Positions 1 to 5,459 of a stretch of 7,122 nucleotides of DNA are shown here, piece after piece; within the stretch, counting starts at the first letter, position 1, and each line of letters starts with the position of its first letter. This stretch comes from an uncultured Alphaproteobacteria bacterium (GTDB lineage: Bacteria; Pseudomonadota; Alphaproteobacteria; Sneathiellales; Sneathiellaceae), in assembly GCA_937910835.1 (NCBI GenBank), contig CALEMG010000572.1, positions 1 through 7,122 of the forward strand, written 5' to 3'. The notes beneath the pieces are model-generated. The model searched no databases. It was not told the origin of the DNA and was given only the letters and a program-made list of their open reading frames with translations. The position numbers and the translations under genes were made by a program.

Positions 1-160
1 GCTGAGGGTAAATTCGACGGCTAAGCGCGTTAAAATTGGGCGAGGGGCCTGCACATCGTCCCGAGTATCTGAGCAGCAAGGGGTAGGAGCGCGAAGAAGG
101 AGAGGAACGCTAGAGCAGGTCGCGACCAGGGGCTTAGGTGTTCATGCCTTGCTATGGGCA
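1..160. other. Left-edge stretch with no convincing gene
   Basis: I see no supportable gene here. One plus-strand frame is open from base 2 to a TAA at 161-163 (53 codons), so it could be the tail of a gene entering from the left. Its translation is rich in Arg, Gly and Ser and matches no family I recognise. A 43-codon minus-strand frame (30-161) encodes a hydrophobic stretch but starts directly at the terminator T-run and has no ribosome binding site. The plus strand is purine-rich between about 85 and 120. The stretch may be a spacer or the edge of an unrelated gene. Confidence 0.3.
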
Positions 161-193
161 TAAAAAAGAGCGGTGATCGAAACCACCGCTCTT
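161..193 (-). terminator. Intrinsic terminator of the tadG unit
   Basis: A perfect 10-bp stem pairs AAGAGCGGTG (166-175) with CACCGCTCTT (184-193) around an 8-nt loop. Read on the minus strand, the stem is followed directly by TTTTTTA (167-161, the first bases overlapping the stem end), a classic rho-independent arrangement. It lies 24 nt beyond the TAA at 218-220, not beyond the internal UGA at 392-394. This placement supports 218 as the ancestral end of the gene. Confidence 0.85.
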
Positions 194-217
194 CGATGTT
201 GAGAGGGTGCGTCTCTC

Positions 218-391
218 TTACTTCGAGATACGCAGGTTACTTAGTTCTTCGCCGATGGTATTGAAGTCGTCCAGCAAGTCAGCCGCGCTAGTTGCCACAA
301 AGGCATGCTTTGTTGAGGTTGCGCAGCCGGCAAGGTTACCGCTGATGAACTCAACGGTATAGATGATCACGCCGGCGTTTTTCATTGCTGT
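218..391 (-). pseudogene. In-frame C-terminal remainder of tadG beyond the UGA
   Basis: Directly after the UGA at 392-394, the same frame stays open for 57 codons and ends with TAA at 218-220. The translation begins TAMKNAGVIIYTVEF and ends NLRISK. It shows the usual end of TadG/vWA pilus-assembly proteins: an 'aGv.iYTv.F' strand, a 'L.gCAt' cysteine motif, then an 'aadLl..F..i...l..LRi' tail. There is no further stop or frameshift, so only one codon separates this stretch from the main reading frame. It has no ribosome binding site or start of its own, so it is unlikely to be a separate gene. With it, the protein would be 537 residues counting the stop position. Under standard decoding it would not be made; readthrough, recoding or a base-call error are the alternatives. 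Confidence 0.8.
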
Positions 392-1831
392 TCAGGTTGC
401 CAGCATTTTCTGGTCGATCTTGTCATGATATTCATCACCGTCATTTGGTAGTGACGGGTTCAGAATACCCCGATAGTCATAAAGGGTTGAACTTGGCGTC
501 GTATCAAAGAGTTCCATGCGGCCATAGGCGTTATAGTTGTTATAATCGCCAAGCGTATTCACACCATCTGTCATAAGAACTACAACCTTGTCCATATAGG
601 CTTCGCCGTAATTCAAAGGAAGCGCCGAGTAACCGGATGGGAGGTTAAGGGTTGAGGATCCGTACCACTGACCGTTCCACCGCGGCGACACGGCACGCCA
701 GCCCCAGATAAGGCCGAGATTGACGGCAGTGGCCCCGTTGGCTAGCATTCCATTAATTTTGTTTAGAACGGTTGTTTTTTCTGCAGTTAATGGCAATACC
801 GTGGGAGGGCAATATTTATTGGGCCCACGAGTCGAGTTGATAGAAATGTAATTGTAGTTCTTTTTCTTGTTATATTTTTTCCAATCATTATTCGTTTCAC
901 TATCGGATCCGCTGTCGTCTCCATGAAAATCGTTATCGGAATCTCGATAGTAATCATTCCAGAAATAAGGAACAAAATCATTGGCGGGCGGATCGTCGGA
1001 AACATCGACAGTGCCGCCAAGTAAATGGTCTCGCATCTCGACGCATCCTTCCCAGCCATAAACCGTGTCATTAACACCATCGCCAGTAACGTCGCGGCCA
1101 AGCGCTGTATTTGAGGAATCATCGGTAAAAATACTGGTGGAGTTATTCGTCAGATTCGTATGATAAGAGTTTTTCAGCCATTCGATATTCTGCGGACCGA
1201 CATTGACCGCCGTTGTATAGGGAACGATGCCCACCCAGAGCTTGTCATTCGTTTCGTCGTTACCGTATAGAATGTTGATGAGGTTTGTCGAAGCTTCTTT
1301 AAGAACTGCAAGGCGTGTAGACGAGCCTGAAGAGTTGCCCATCGATCCCGTATTATCGAGCACCAAAATTAGTTCCATCCCGCGGTTATCGCGCTTGATC
1401 TCTGTCACCGCACCAACGGTAAGCGCGGGTTGACCAAGGACATTCATAAAGGTCGTGCCCATGTCCGCGCGTACGATCAGCGCGATATTCTCTTTGGTGG
1501 AATCCCAGGTCACGGTCGTTGCGTCCATCGTAATGGGGGCCGTGCCCATAAAGCCGGATGGAAAATTGGCGTCGAAATATTTCTGCGCGTCCGCGAAAAT
1601 TTCAGCATCGGGCGAGAAAATATTCCGGCCAACTGCGAGCCCGGCGGCATCCAGCGCGGTGGACAGTTTGGATTTCAGGACATAGGCGCGCCCCAAATCA
1701 ATGGATAGGCCGATTGCCCCGAAGAGAGGGATTGCCAGAAATGCGACAATTACGGCGGATACGCCTCGGTTGTTTTTGGAAAACCGGGCGATGATCCGGC
1801 GTAGTGAACCGAATGAGTATTTCTTGTTCAT
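392..1831 (-). CDS. tadG: TadG-like Tad pilus assembly protein with vWA domain, cut by in-frame UGA
   Basis: The 479-residue product resembles TadG, an envelope-anchored accessory protein of the Flp pilus machine. Residues 1-22 are basic. A hydrophobic segment at about 23-46 with the motif IDLGRAY, followed by ALDAAGLA, is the TadE/TadG-type N-terminus. A von Willebrand A domain starts at about 152. Its metal site reads DNTGSM (D159, T161, S163), and a second strand ends in LMTDG (D422). Cysteines lie at C263 (GWEGC) and C341 (KYCPP). An Asp/Asn/Lys/Tyr-rich insert spans about 291-330. The start is taken as the ATG at 1829-1831; a TTG five codons earlier is possible, and neither has a strong Shine-Dalgarno sequence. 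The frame ends at a UGA where a Cys codon would be expected, 57 codons before the natural end, so the domain lacks its last strand and helix. It is transcribed divergently from the pilins. TadG identity is good; whether this allele works is open. Confidence 0.85.
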   Translation of the reverse strand: MNKKYSFGSLRRIIARFSKNNRGVSAVIVAFLAIPLFGAIGLSIDLGRAYVLKSKLSTALDAAGLAVGRNIFSPDAEIFADAQKYFDANFPSGFMGTAPITMDATTVTWDSTKENIALIVRADMGTTFMNVLGQPALTVGAVTEIKRDNRGMELILVLDNTGSMGNSSGSSTRLAVLKEASTNLINILYGNDETNDKLWVGIVPYTTAVNVGPQNIEWLKNSYHTNLTNNSTSIFTDDSSNTALGRDVTGDGVNDTVYGWEGCVEMRDHLLGGTVDVSDDPPANDFVPYFWNDYYRDSDNDFHGDDSGSDSETNNDWKKYNKKKNYNYISINSTRGPNKYCPPTVLPLTAEKTTVLNKINGMLANGATAVNLGLIWGWRAVSPRWNGQWYGSSTLNLPSGYSALPLNYGEAYMDKVVVLMTDGVNTLGDYNNYNAYGRMELFDTTPSSTLYDYRGILNPSLPNDGDEYHDKIDQKMLAT

Positions 1832-1887
1832 ACTGACACCATGCAATCAAAATAAATTTTGCTACCTAACAGCATCAGACAAAAATT

Positions 1888-1902
1888 TTAAGAATTCTTT
1901 AA
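1888..1902 (-). promoter_or_regulatory. CtrA-like box upstream of tadG
   Basis: TTAAGAATTCTTTAA is a perfect TTAA-N7-TTAA, the full binding motif of the alphaproteobacterial cell-cycle regulator CtrA. It ends 56 nt before the tadG start, a plausible promoter distance. It sits inside a near-palindrome (1885-1905). Because the surrounding DNA is so AT-rich, chance occurrence is more likely here than for the cpaB site. Confidence 0.45.
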
Positions 1903-2009
1903 AATCAAAAAAATATTTCAGTAAAATTGTATTAATTATATGGAAATATCCAAAGTATATTTATGTAAGTGCGTTATTATATGATTTGCGCGATTAAAAT
2001 TTTAAATAC

Positions 2010-2040
2010 TAAGTAAATAAATATAATCTTTAAGTAAATA
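2010..2040. repeat. 21-bp-spaced direct repeat TAAGTAAATA
   Basis: Two exact copies of TAAGTAAATA lie at 2010-2019 and 2031-2040, on the same face of the helix. In AT-rich sequence this could be chance, but the helical phasing is what paired binding sites would show. No function is assigned. Confidence 0.35.
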
Positions 2041-2114
2041 TAATATGTAATTACTTTTGAGTAAAATTTTAACCTTTTTTTTCATTATATTGTTCTGTAA
2101 AAAAATCCACTCTT

Positions 2115-2129
2115 TTAACTATTGATTAA
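2115..2129 (+). promoter_or_regulatory. CtrA-like box upstream of the flp pilins
   Basis: TTAACTATTGATTAA is a perfect TTAA-N7-TTAA. A TTTAAA at 2140-2145, 10 nt after the box, could serve as the -10 element of a CtrA-activated promoter. That would give a leader of roughly 175-180 nt before flp1. In Caulobacter crescentus the pilin gene pilA is activated by CtrA, so the site fits the gene it precedes. The start site is inferred. Confidence 0.5.
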
Positions 2130-2294
2130 TGAATTGCGGTTTAAATGACCCTCAAGGCGCGAGGCAAGACGAACTTGGGAAGCGCTTTAACTTTAAGGGG
2201 CTTTTCAGGTTGCGGGTTCAACGTGGGCTAAAAAGTCTGGACACCTAAAGGGTCTTGAAAACCTGGCGGGACTACAACCAAGTTTTGTTTAGTG

Positions 2295-2312
2295 TCAGGA
2301 AGGAATTCCTGA
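2295..2312 (+). promoter_or_regulatory. Leader hairpin with GNRA-type loop before flp1
   Basis: TCAGGAA (2295-2301) pairs perfectly with TTCCTGA (2306-2312) around the tetraloop GGAA, which fits the stable GNRA class. It ends 5 nt before the AGGAG ribosome binding site of flp1 (2318-2322). It could stabilise the pilin mRNA or affect ribosome access. The pairing is seen directly; the role is inference. Confidence 0.45.
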
Positions 2313-2329
2313 ATTTTAGGAGACTCAAA

Positions 2330-2560
2330 ATGATTAAAGTAATCCGTTCTTTTGTAACAGACGAGTCTGGTGCTACGGCTATTGAATATGGTCTTATCGC
2401 TGCCCTCGTCGCTCTGGTTGGTGTTGTTGCTTTTACAGCACTTGGTAGCACGATCGTCGGTGCATTCGACGATATCGCAGAAGCTCTCTGCACAGGCACA
2501 GGCGGTACTTATACTGCATCTACCACTGGTGCCAATGCCACAGCCGGTTCGTGCGCATAA
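2330..2560 (+). CDS. flp1: Flp-family type IVc prepilin (first copy)
   Basis: A 76-residue small prepilin, the probable main subunit of the Flp pilus fibre. A short charged leader (MIKVIRSFVTDESG) runs into ATAIEYGLIAALVALVGVVAF, with the Flp motif glutamate E19 and tyrosine Y20. Cleavage by a CpaA/TadV-type peptidase is expected between G14 and A15. The hydrophobic helix spans about 15-40. The start is the ATG at 2330, 7 nt after AGGAG (2318-2322); the frame is open further upstream, but that part does not look like pilin. The tail after the helix is long for this family, rich in Gly, Thr and Ala, and carries C54 and C75, which could form a disulfide loop. The paralogue 111 nt downstream shares this pattern. 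A hairpin follows the stop codon. Confidence 0.93.
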   Translation: MIKVIRSFVTDESGATAIEYGLIAALVALVGVVAFTALGSTIVGAFDDIAEALCTGTGGTYTASTTGANATAGSCA

Positions 2561-2576
2561 TATAGCTATTCGGGGC

Positions 2577-2607
2577 GGGACGCCGGACTAATCGGCGTCC
2601 CCTCTTT
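2577..2607 (+). terminator. Hairpin between flp1 and flp2 (terminator or attenuator)
   Basis: GGGACGCCG (2577-2585) pairs perfectly with CGGCGTCCC (2593-2601) around a 7-nt loop, 17 nt after the flp1 stop. The following CTCTTT is a poor T-run, so termination may be partial. This would let some transcripts continue into flp2 and would protect the 3' end of the flp1 message. Confidence 0.6.
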
Positions 2608-2671
2608 CCCGGCCTCTGGGCCTAGACCGTATTACCACGATAGATACCACTGTATTGATCTGGAGGCTGGT

Positions 2672-2887
2672 ATGGTTCGCATAGCAAGATTTCTTAATGA
2701 CGAGTCCGGTGCCACTGCCGTTGAATATGGTTTGATTGCCGCCCTCGTATCCATCGCCGCCGTCGTTGCCTTTGGCTCAACCGGCGAAACGATCCTTGAA
2801 GCTTTTACCGGAATCACGGAAGATTTTTGTGTTGCGATTGGCGGAGATTTCGTCCTGACCAACGATGGCAACAACAGCTGTTCCTGA
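2672..2887 (+). CDS. flp2: Flp-family type IVc prepilin (second copy)
   Basis: A 71-residue prepilin paralogous to flp1. The leader MVRIARFLNDESG precedes ATAVEYGLIAALVSIAAVVAF, with E18 and Y19 as the Flp motif pair and expected cleavage between G13 and A14. The start ATG at 2672 lies 5 nt after a strong GGAGG (2662-2666). Leader and helix are close to flp1, but the part after the helix has diverged and is more acidic (GETILEAF, GITEDF). Both copies keep two C-terminal cysteines, here C53 and C70, and a Gly-Gly just after the first. It may be a minor or alternative subunit. A TGA ends the frame, so UGA acts as a normal stop here. There is no sign of decay. Confidence 0.92.
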   Translation: MVRIARFLNDESGATAVEYGLIAALVSIAAVVAFGSTGETILEAFTGITEDFCVAIGGDFVLTNDGNNSCS

Positions 2888-2913
2888 TCCGACGTAGAGT
2901 TCACCCCTTCCAA

Positions 2914-2951
2914 GCGCAACATGCGCGGACTGACACCAGAGTGGTGTCTTT
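2914..2951 (+). terminator. Hairpin pair after flp2, probable terminator
   Basis: GACACCA (2932-2938) pairs perfectly with TGGTGTC (2942-2948) around a GAG loop, followed by a short T-run (2949-2951). A smaller stem GCGCA/TGCGC (2914-2918 with 2922-2926) precedes it. Together they probably end the pilin transcript before the cpaB promoter. The T-run is weak. Confidence 0.5.
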
Positions 2952-3060
2952 CCTCCATATCCCGACAATTTTATACAATTTTTGCGTGTATTTTTGGAAA
3001 GTTTTGGCGGTTCGATTAATCCGGAACTCTTCGAAATTTAGATTGCAAATAGTCGCAAAT

Positions 3061-3075
3061 TTAACCGGAAATTAA
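3061..3075 (+). promoter_or_regulatory. CtrA-like box upstream of the cpaB operon
   Basis: TTAACCGGAAATTAA is a perfect TTAA-N7-TTAA and also has the preferred TTAACC left half. It lies 51 nt before the cpaB ATG. Local composition is less extreme than at the other two sites, so a chance match is less likely. A partial copy, TTAATCCGGAA, lies at 3016-3026, and GCAAAT is repeated at 3045-3050 and 3055-3060 (10 bp apart). Confidence 0.55.
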
Positions 3076-3126
3076 TGTCTTCGGGTTTAGGCTGAGCGAT
3101 ATTTGAAACATGATGGAATTAACACC

Positions 3127-4020
3127 ATGGCGCGAAAATTAATACTGATCGTTTTTGCATTACTCATTACCGGATCAACTGTTTGGTTTGTGCGCAACTG
3201 GGCTGGACAGCGGACACCAGTGACCGAAACCGCGCAGGTTGAGACACAACCAGTACAACAGAATATCAGAATTCTCGTAGCGGCAACCGATCTTCCGGCC
3301 GGCACCCTGGTTCAAGAACAACATCTGAAATGGCAGGGCTGGCCCGAAGACGATGACATCGAGGACCTCTATGTTGTTGAAGATGTCCGTCCCCTTGAAG
3401 ACTTTATCGGGACTGTCGTACGTCAAGGTGTTGCCGCGGGTGAGCCGGTTACTGATTCGCGTTTGGTAAAACCGGGCCAAAGTGGTTTTCTCGCCGCGGT
3501 CCTCAACCCAGGCAAGCGTGCTGTTTCCATCCCCGTTGATGTCACGTCGGGTATTGCCGGCTTCGTCTTTCCCGGTGATCGTGTCGACGTCATTCTGACT
3601 CATGCCCTTGTTCAGGAATCTGAGGTTGAAGGTGAGATAAGCGCTCCTCGTCGGGCCAGTGAGACCATCTTAACGGATGTTCGGGTGGTGGCGATGGACC
3701 AGTCAACCAACGATCAGAATCAGGAAGCAGCCGTTCGTCGTGTCGCCACATTGGAAGTCACGCCAAAGGGCGCGGAAATTGTTGCGGTTGCCAAGGAGCT
3801 TGGCGGCTTGACCCTGTCTCTGCGTGCGCTTGCACGTGTGGACGATGAAGCGAAGAGCAAGGACGGAAAAGTGGCCTTTAAAGCCGAACGCGGACGTGGC
3901 CATACCTGGGATAGTGAGGCAAGCCGTCTGATTACCGGCGAAACCCCGCGATTGGGTATTCCGACAACAGTCATCAATGTCGTGCGTGCTGGCGAAGCCA
4001 AGCAGAAGTTGTTCGACTAA
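3127..4020 (+). CDS. cpaB: Flp pilus assembly protein CpaB/RcpC
   Basis: A 297-residue protein of usual CpaB length, thought to work in the periplasm with the secretin during Flp pilus assembly. An N-terminal hydrophobic segment (about 4-22) acts as anchor or uncleaved signal. A SAF-like domain follows at about 48-115, beginning RILVAATDLPAGTLV with a typical downstream WP (residues 72-73). The RcpC/CpaB core starts at about 130 with KRAVSIPVDVTSGIAGFV and FPGDRVDVILT, and continues to about 237 (TLEVTPKGAEIV, LTLSLR). The start is taken at the ATG 3127, just before the hydrophobic segment; a weak GGA lies at 3115-3117. A TTG at 3103 would add eight residues. It leads a tight operon, with cpaC beginning 12 nt after its stop. 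No damage is seen. Confidence 0.93.
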   Translation: MARKLILIVFALLITGSTVWFVRNWAGQRTPVTETAQVETQPVQQNIRILVAATDLPAGTLVQEQHLKWQGWPEDDDIEDLYVVEDVRPLEDFIGTVVRQGVAAGEPVTDSRLVKPGQSGFLAAVLNPGKRAVSIPVDVTSGIAGFVFPGDRVDVILTHALVQESEVEGEISAPRRASETILTDVRVVAMDQSTNDQNQEAAVRRVATLEVTPKGAEIVAVAKELGGLTLSLRALARVDDEAKSKDGKVAFKAERGRGHTWDSEASRLITGETPRLGIPTTVINVVRAGEAKQKLFD

Positions 4021-4032
4021 GGAGTAGTATCG

Positions 4033-5454
4033 ATGCTGACCAGACTATTACAACCGTTGGCCGCACTTGGGCTGGGATTGATGTTGGCCGGTGGTGCTCC
4101 GACGCAGATCCATGCCGCTCAGGTCATTAATTCTATGGGCGATATTCTCGCTTTGACCTTGAATTCGGGGAAGCTTGTTCAGCTGGATCAGCCGGCAGTC
4201 TCCGTCTTTGTCGGAAATCCGGACCTTGCCGATGTGCAAGTCCAGTCACCGACAATCATTTATGTATTCGGAAAAGGTACGGGCAGCACAAATCTGTTCG
4301 CTCTTGATGCCAAGGGCCGGGTTTTGCTTAACTCGCCGATTTCCATTACCCATGACGTGACTTCGCTGAATGCCGCGCTTCAGGGTATTAGCCCCAATGG
4401 CGGCTTGATGGCGCGTTCCACCCCCACCGGCATTATGCTGACTGGGCGGGTGAAGTCAGCAGCAAGCGCGGAAGATGCCCGCCGGATGGCGGAACTTTAT
4501 CTCGGTGGAGGAACGGTCTTTAACCGGATCGAGGTGGCCGGTGCCATGCAGGTTAACTTGCGTGTTCGGATCGCTGAGGTTTCCCGCTCTGTCACCAAAC
4601 AATTCGGTGTGAACTGGGAAGTCTTTGGCCGTATCGGGGATGCCTTCCTCGGCTTTGCCACTCCGACTGATATCGTCGGTAGCGGCGCGACAGGAATCTC
4701 ACGCCTTGGAACAGGTACAAACTTTGTTTCTGGCTATTCTGATAATAATGTCGATATCCTGAATGTTGTCGATGCACTTGATGAAGAAGGTTTGCTGACC
4801 ATACTGGCGGAACCGAACCTCACGGCTTTATCTGGTGAAACGGCTGAATTTCTGGCGGGTGGCGAATTTCCCATTCCTGTTCCGCAGGAAGATGGGGCGA
4901 TTACCGTTGCGTATAAACCTTTCGGTGTATCGCTTGAATTCACCCCGACCATCGTCGATGACAATTTGATTAATCTGCAGGTCAAACCTGAAGTAAGCCA
5001 GCTGTCATCGACCTCGGCCATTAATGTGGGGGGCTCCTTCATCCAGTCGATTCTGACCCGCCGCGCAGAGACCACCGTGGAGCTGGCGAGCGGACAGAGC
5101 TTCGCCATCGGCGGACTGCTCAGCAGTGACGGGGATAACAATATCTCCAAAACGCCGTTCCTTGGGGACATCCCGATTTTGGGGGCGCTTTTCCGGTCTT
5201 CTTCCTTCCAGCGGAACGAGACGGAGCTGCTGATCATCGTGACACCGTATCTCGTCAAGCCGAGCAATTCCCGGATTGCTGAACCGACAGACGGTTACAT
5301 TCCGCCAACGGATAAAGACCTCTATGTCGATGCAGAAAACTTCCGCCCGACCTTGGGTGATAAGGCTCCCGAGAAGGACGGGCGGGATACTGCCGCTGCT
5401 GCGGGGCCGTCCGACGTTAAGCTTGCTGGCCCTGCTGGCTTTATCCTGGAGTAG
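4033..5454 (+). CDS. cpaC: Flp pilus outer-membrane secretin CpaC/RcpA
   Basis: A 473-residue type II/III-like secretin that forms the outer-membrane channel for the pilus. A signal peptide covers about 1-28 (cut near IHA-A). The pilus-formation N-terminal domain is at about 35-105, including AVSVFVGNPDLADVQV and GSTNLFALD. A BON-like segment spans about 110-165. The secretin core runs from about 240 to 410, with LLTILAEPNLTALSGETAEF, then GGEFPIPVP, and the closing signature TPFLGDIPILGALFRS followed by ETELLIIVTPYLVKP. An acidic, Pro/Ala-rich tail of about 60 residues follows. The ATG at 4033 is preceded by AAGGAG (4019-4024), which overlaps the cpaB stop. cpaD starts 5 nt after the TAG. 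All expected parts are present. Confidence 0.96.
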   Translation: MLTRLLQPLAALGLGLMLAGGAPTQIHAAQVINSMGDILALTLNSGKLVQLDQPAVSVFVGNPDLADVQVQSPTIIYVFGKGTGSTNLFALDAKGRVLLNSPISITHDVTSLNAALQGISPNGGLMARSTPTGIMLTGRVKSAASAEDARRMAELYLGGGTVFNRIEVAGAMQVNLRVRIAEVSRSVTKQFGVNWEVFGRIGDAFLGFATPTDIVGSGATGISRLGTGTNFVSGYSDNNVDILNVVDALDEEGLLTILAEPNLTALSGETAEFLAGGEFPIPVPQEDGAITVAYKPFGVSLEFTPTIVDDNLINLQVKPEVSQLSSTSAINVGGSFIQSILTRRAETTVELASGQSFAIGGLLSSDGDNNISKTPFLGDIPILGALFRSSSFQRNETELLIIVTPYLVKPSNSRIAEPTDGYIPPTDKDLYVDAENFRPTLGDKAPEKDGRDTAAAAGPSDVKLAGPAGFILE

Positions 5455-5459
5455 ATCTG

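Larger units (their letters stand above)
1832..2329. promoter_or_regulatory. Divergent tadG/flp1 intergenic control region
   Basis: About 500 nt separate two divergent genes, and I find no gene in them. From 1861 to 2100 only about 46 of 240 bases are G or C by hand count, far below the flanking genes. The region holds two CtrA-like boxes, the palindrome TTAAAATTTTAA (1994-2005), a related TAAAATTTTAA (2062-2072), and a direct repeat TAAGTAAATA at 2010-2019 and 2031-2040, spaced 21 bp (two helical turns). A TTAACC half site lies at 2069-2074. From about 2140 the composition returns to normal, which probably marks the flp1 leader. AT-rich DNA of this kind is often bound by nucleoid or silencer proteins; that is inference here. 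Confidence 0.6.

Noticed and set aside
30..161. Minus-strand 43-codon open frame with a hydrophobic middle, a possible small membrane protein
   Set aside because: It begins directly in the terminator T-run without a ribosome binding site and uses many codons (CTA, ATA, CGA, AGG) that are uncommon in the neighbouring genes.
2..163. Plus-strand open frame from the window edge, possible gene tail
   Set aside because: Arg/Gly/Ser-rich with no recognisable motif; 53 open codons in one of six frames is not strong evidence.
392..1831. A reassigned genetic code in which UGA is a sense codon
   Set aside because: flp2 ends naturally at UGA, the stop in cpaE is UAG, and Trp codons in the genes are TGG.
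1828..1842. Four-codon upstream frame (ATG GTG TCA GTA TGA) overlapping the tadG start as ATGA
   Set aside because: A coupled leader peptide is possible, but such a short frame arises easily by chance and has no clear ribosome binding site.
2255..2329. Longer flp1 start that would add 25 residues
   Set aside because: The extra residues do not resemble a prepilin leader, whereas the ATG at 2330 has AGGAG at the right distance and gives a normal Flp leader.
3175..3603. Minus-strand open frame of 142 codons inside cpaB
   Set aside because: Antisense to the SAF and RcpC regions of cpaB, with no motif or ribosome binding site.
4734..5267. Minus-strand open frame of 177 codons inside cpaC
   Set aside because: Lies opposite the secretin core, whose motifs are unmistakable; Ser-rich antisense translation.
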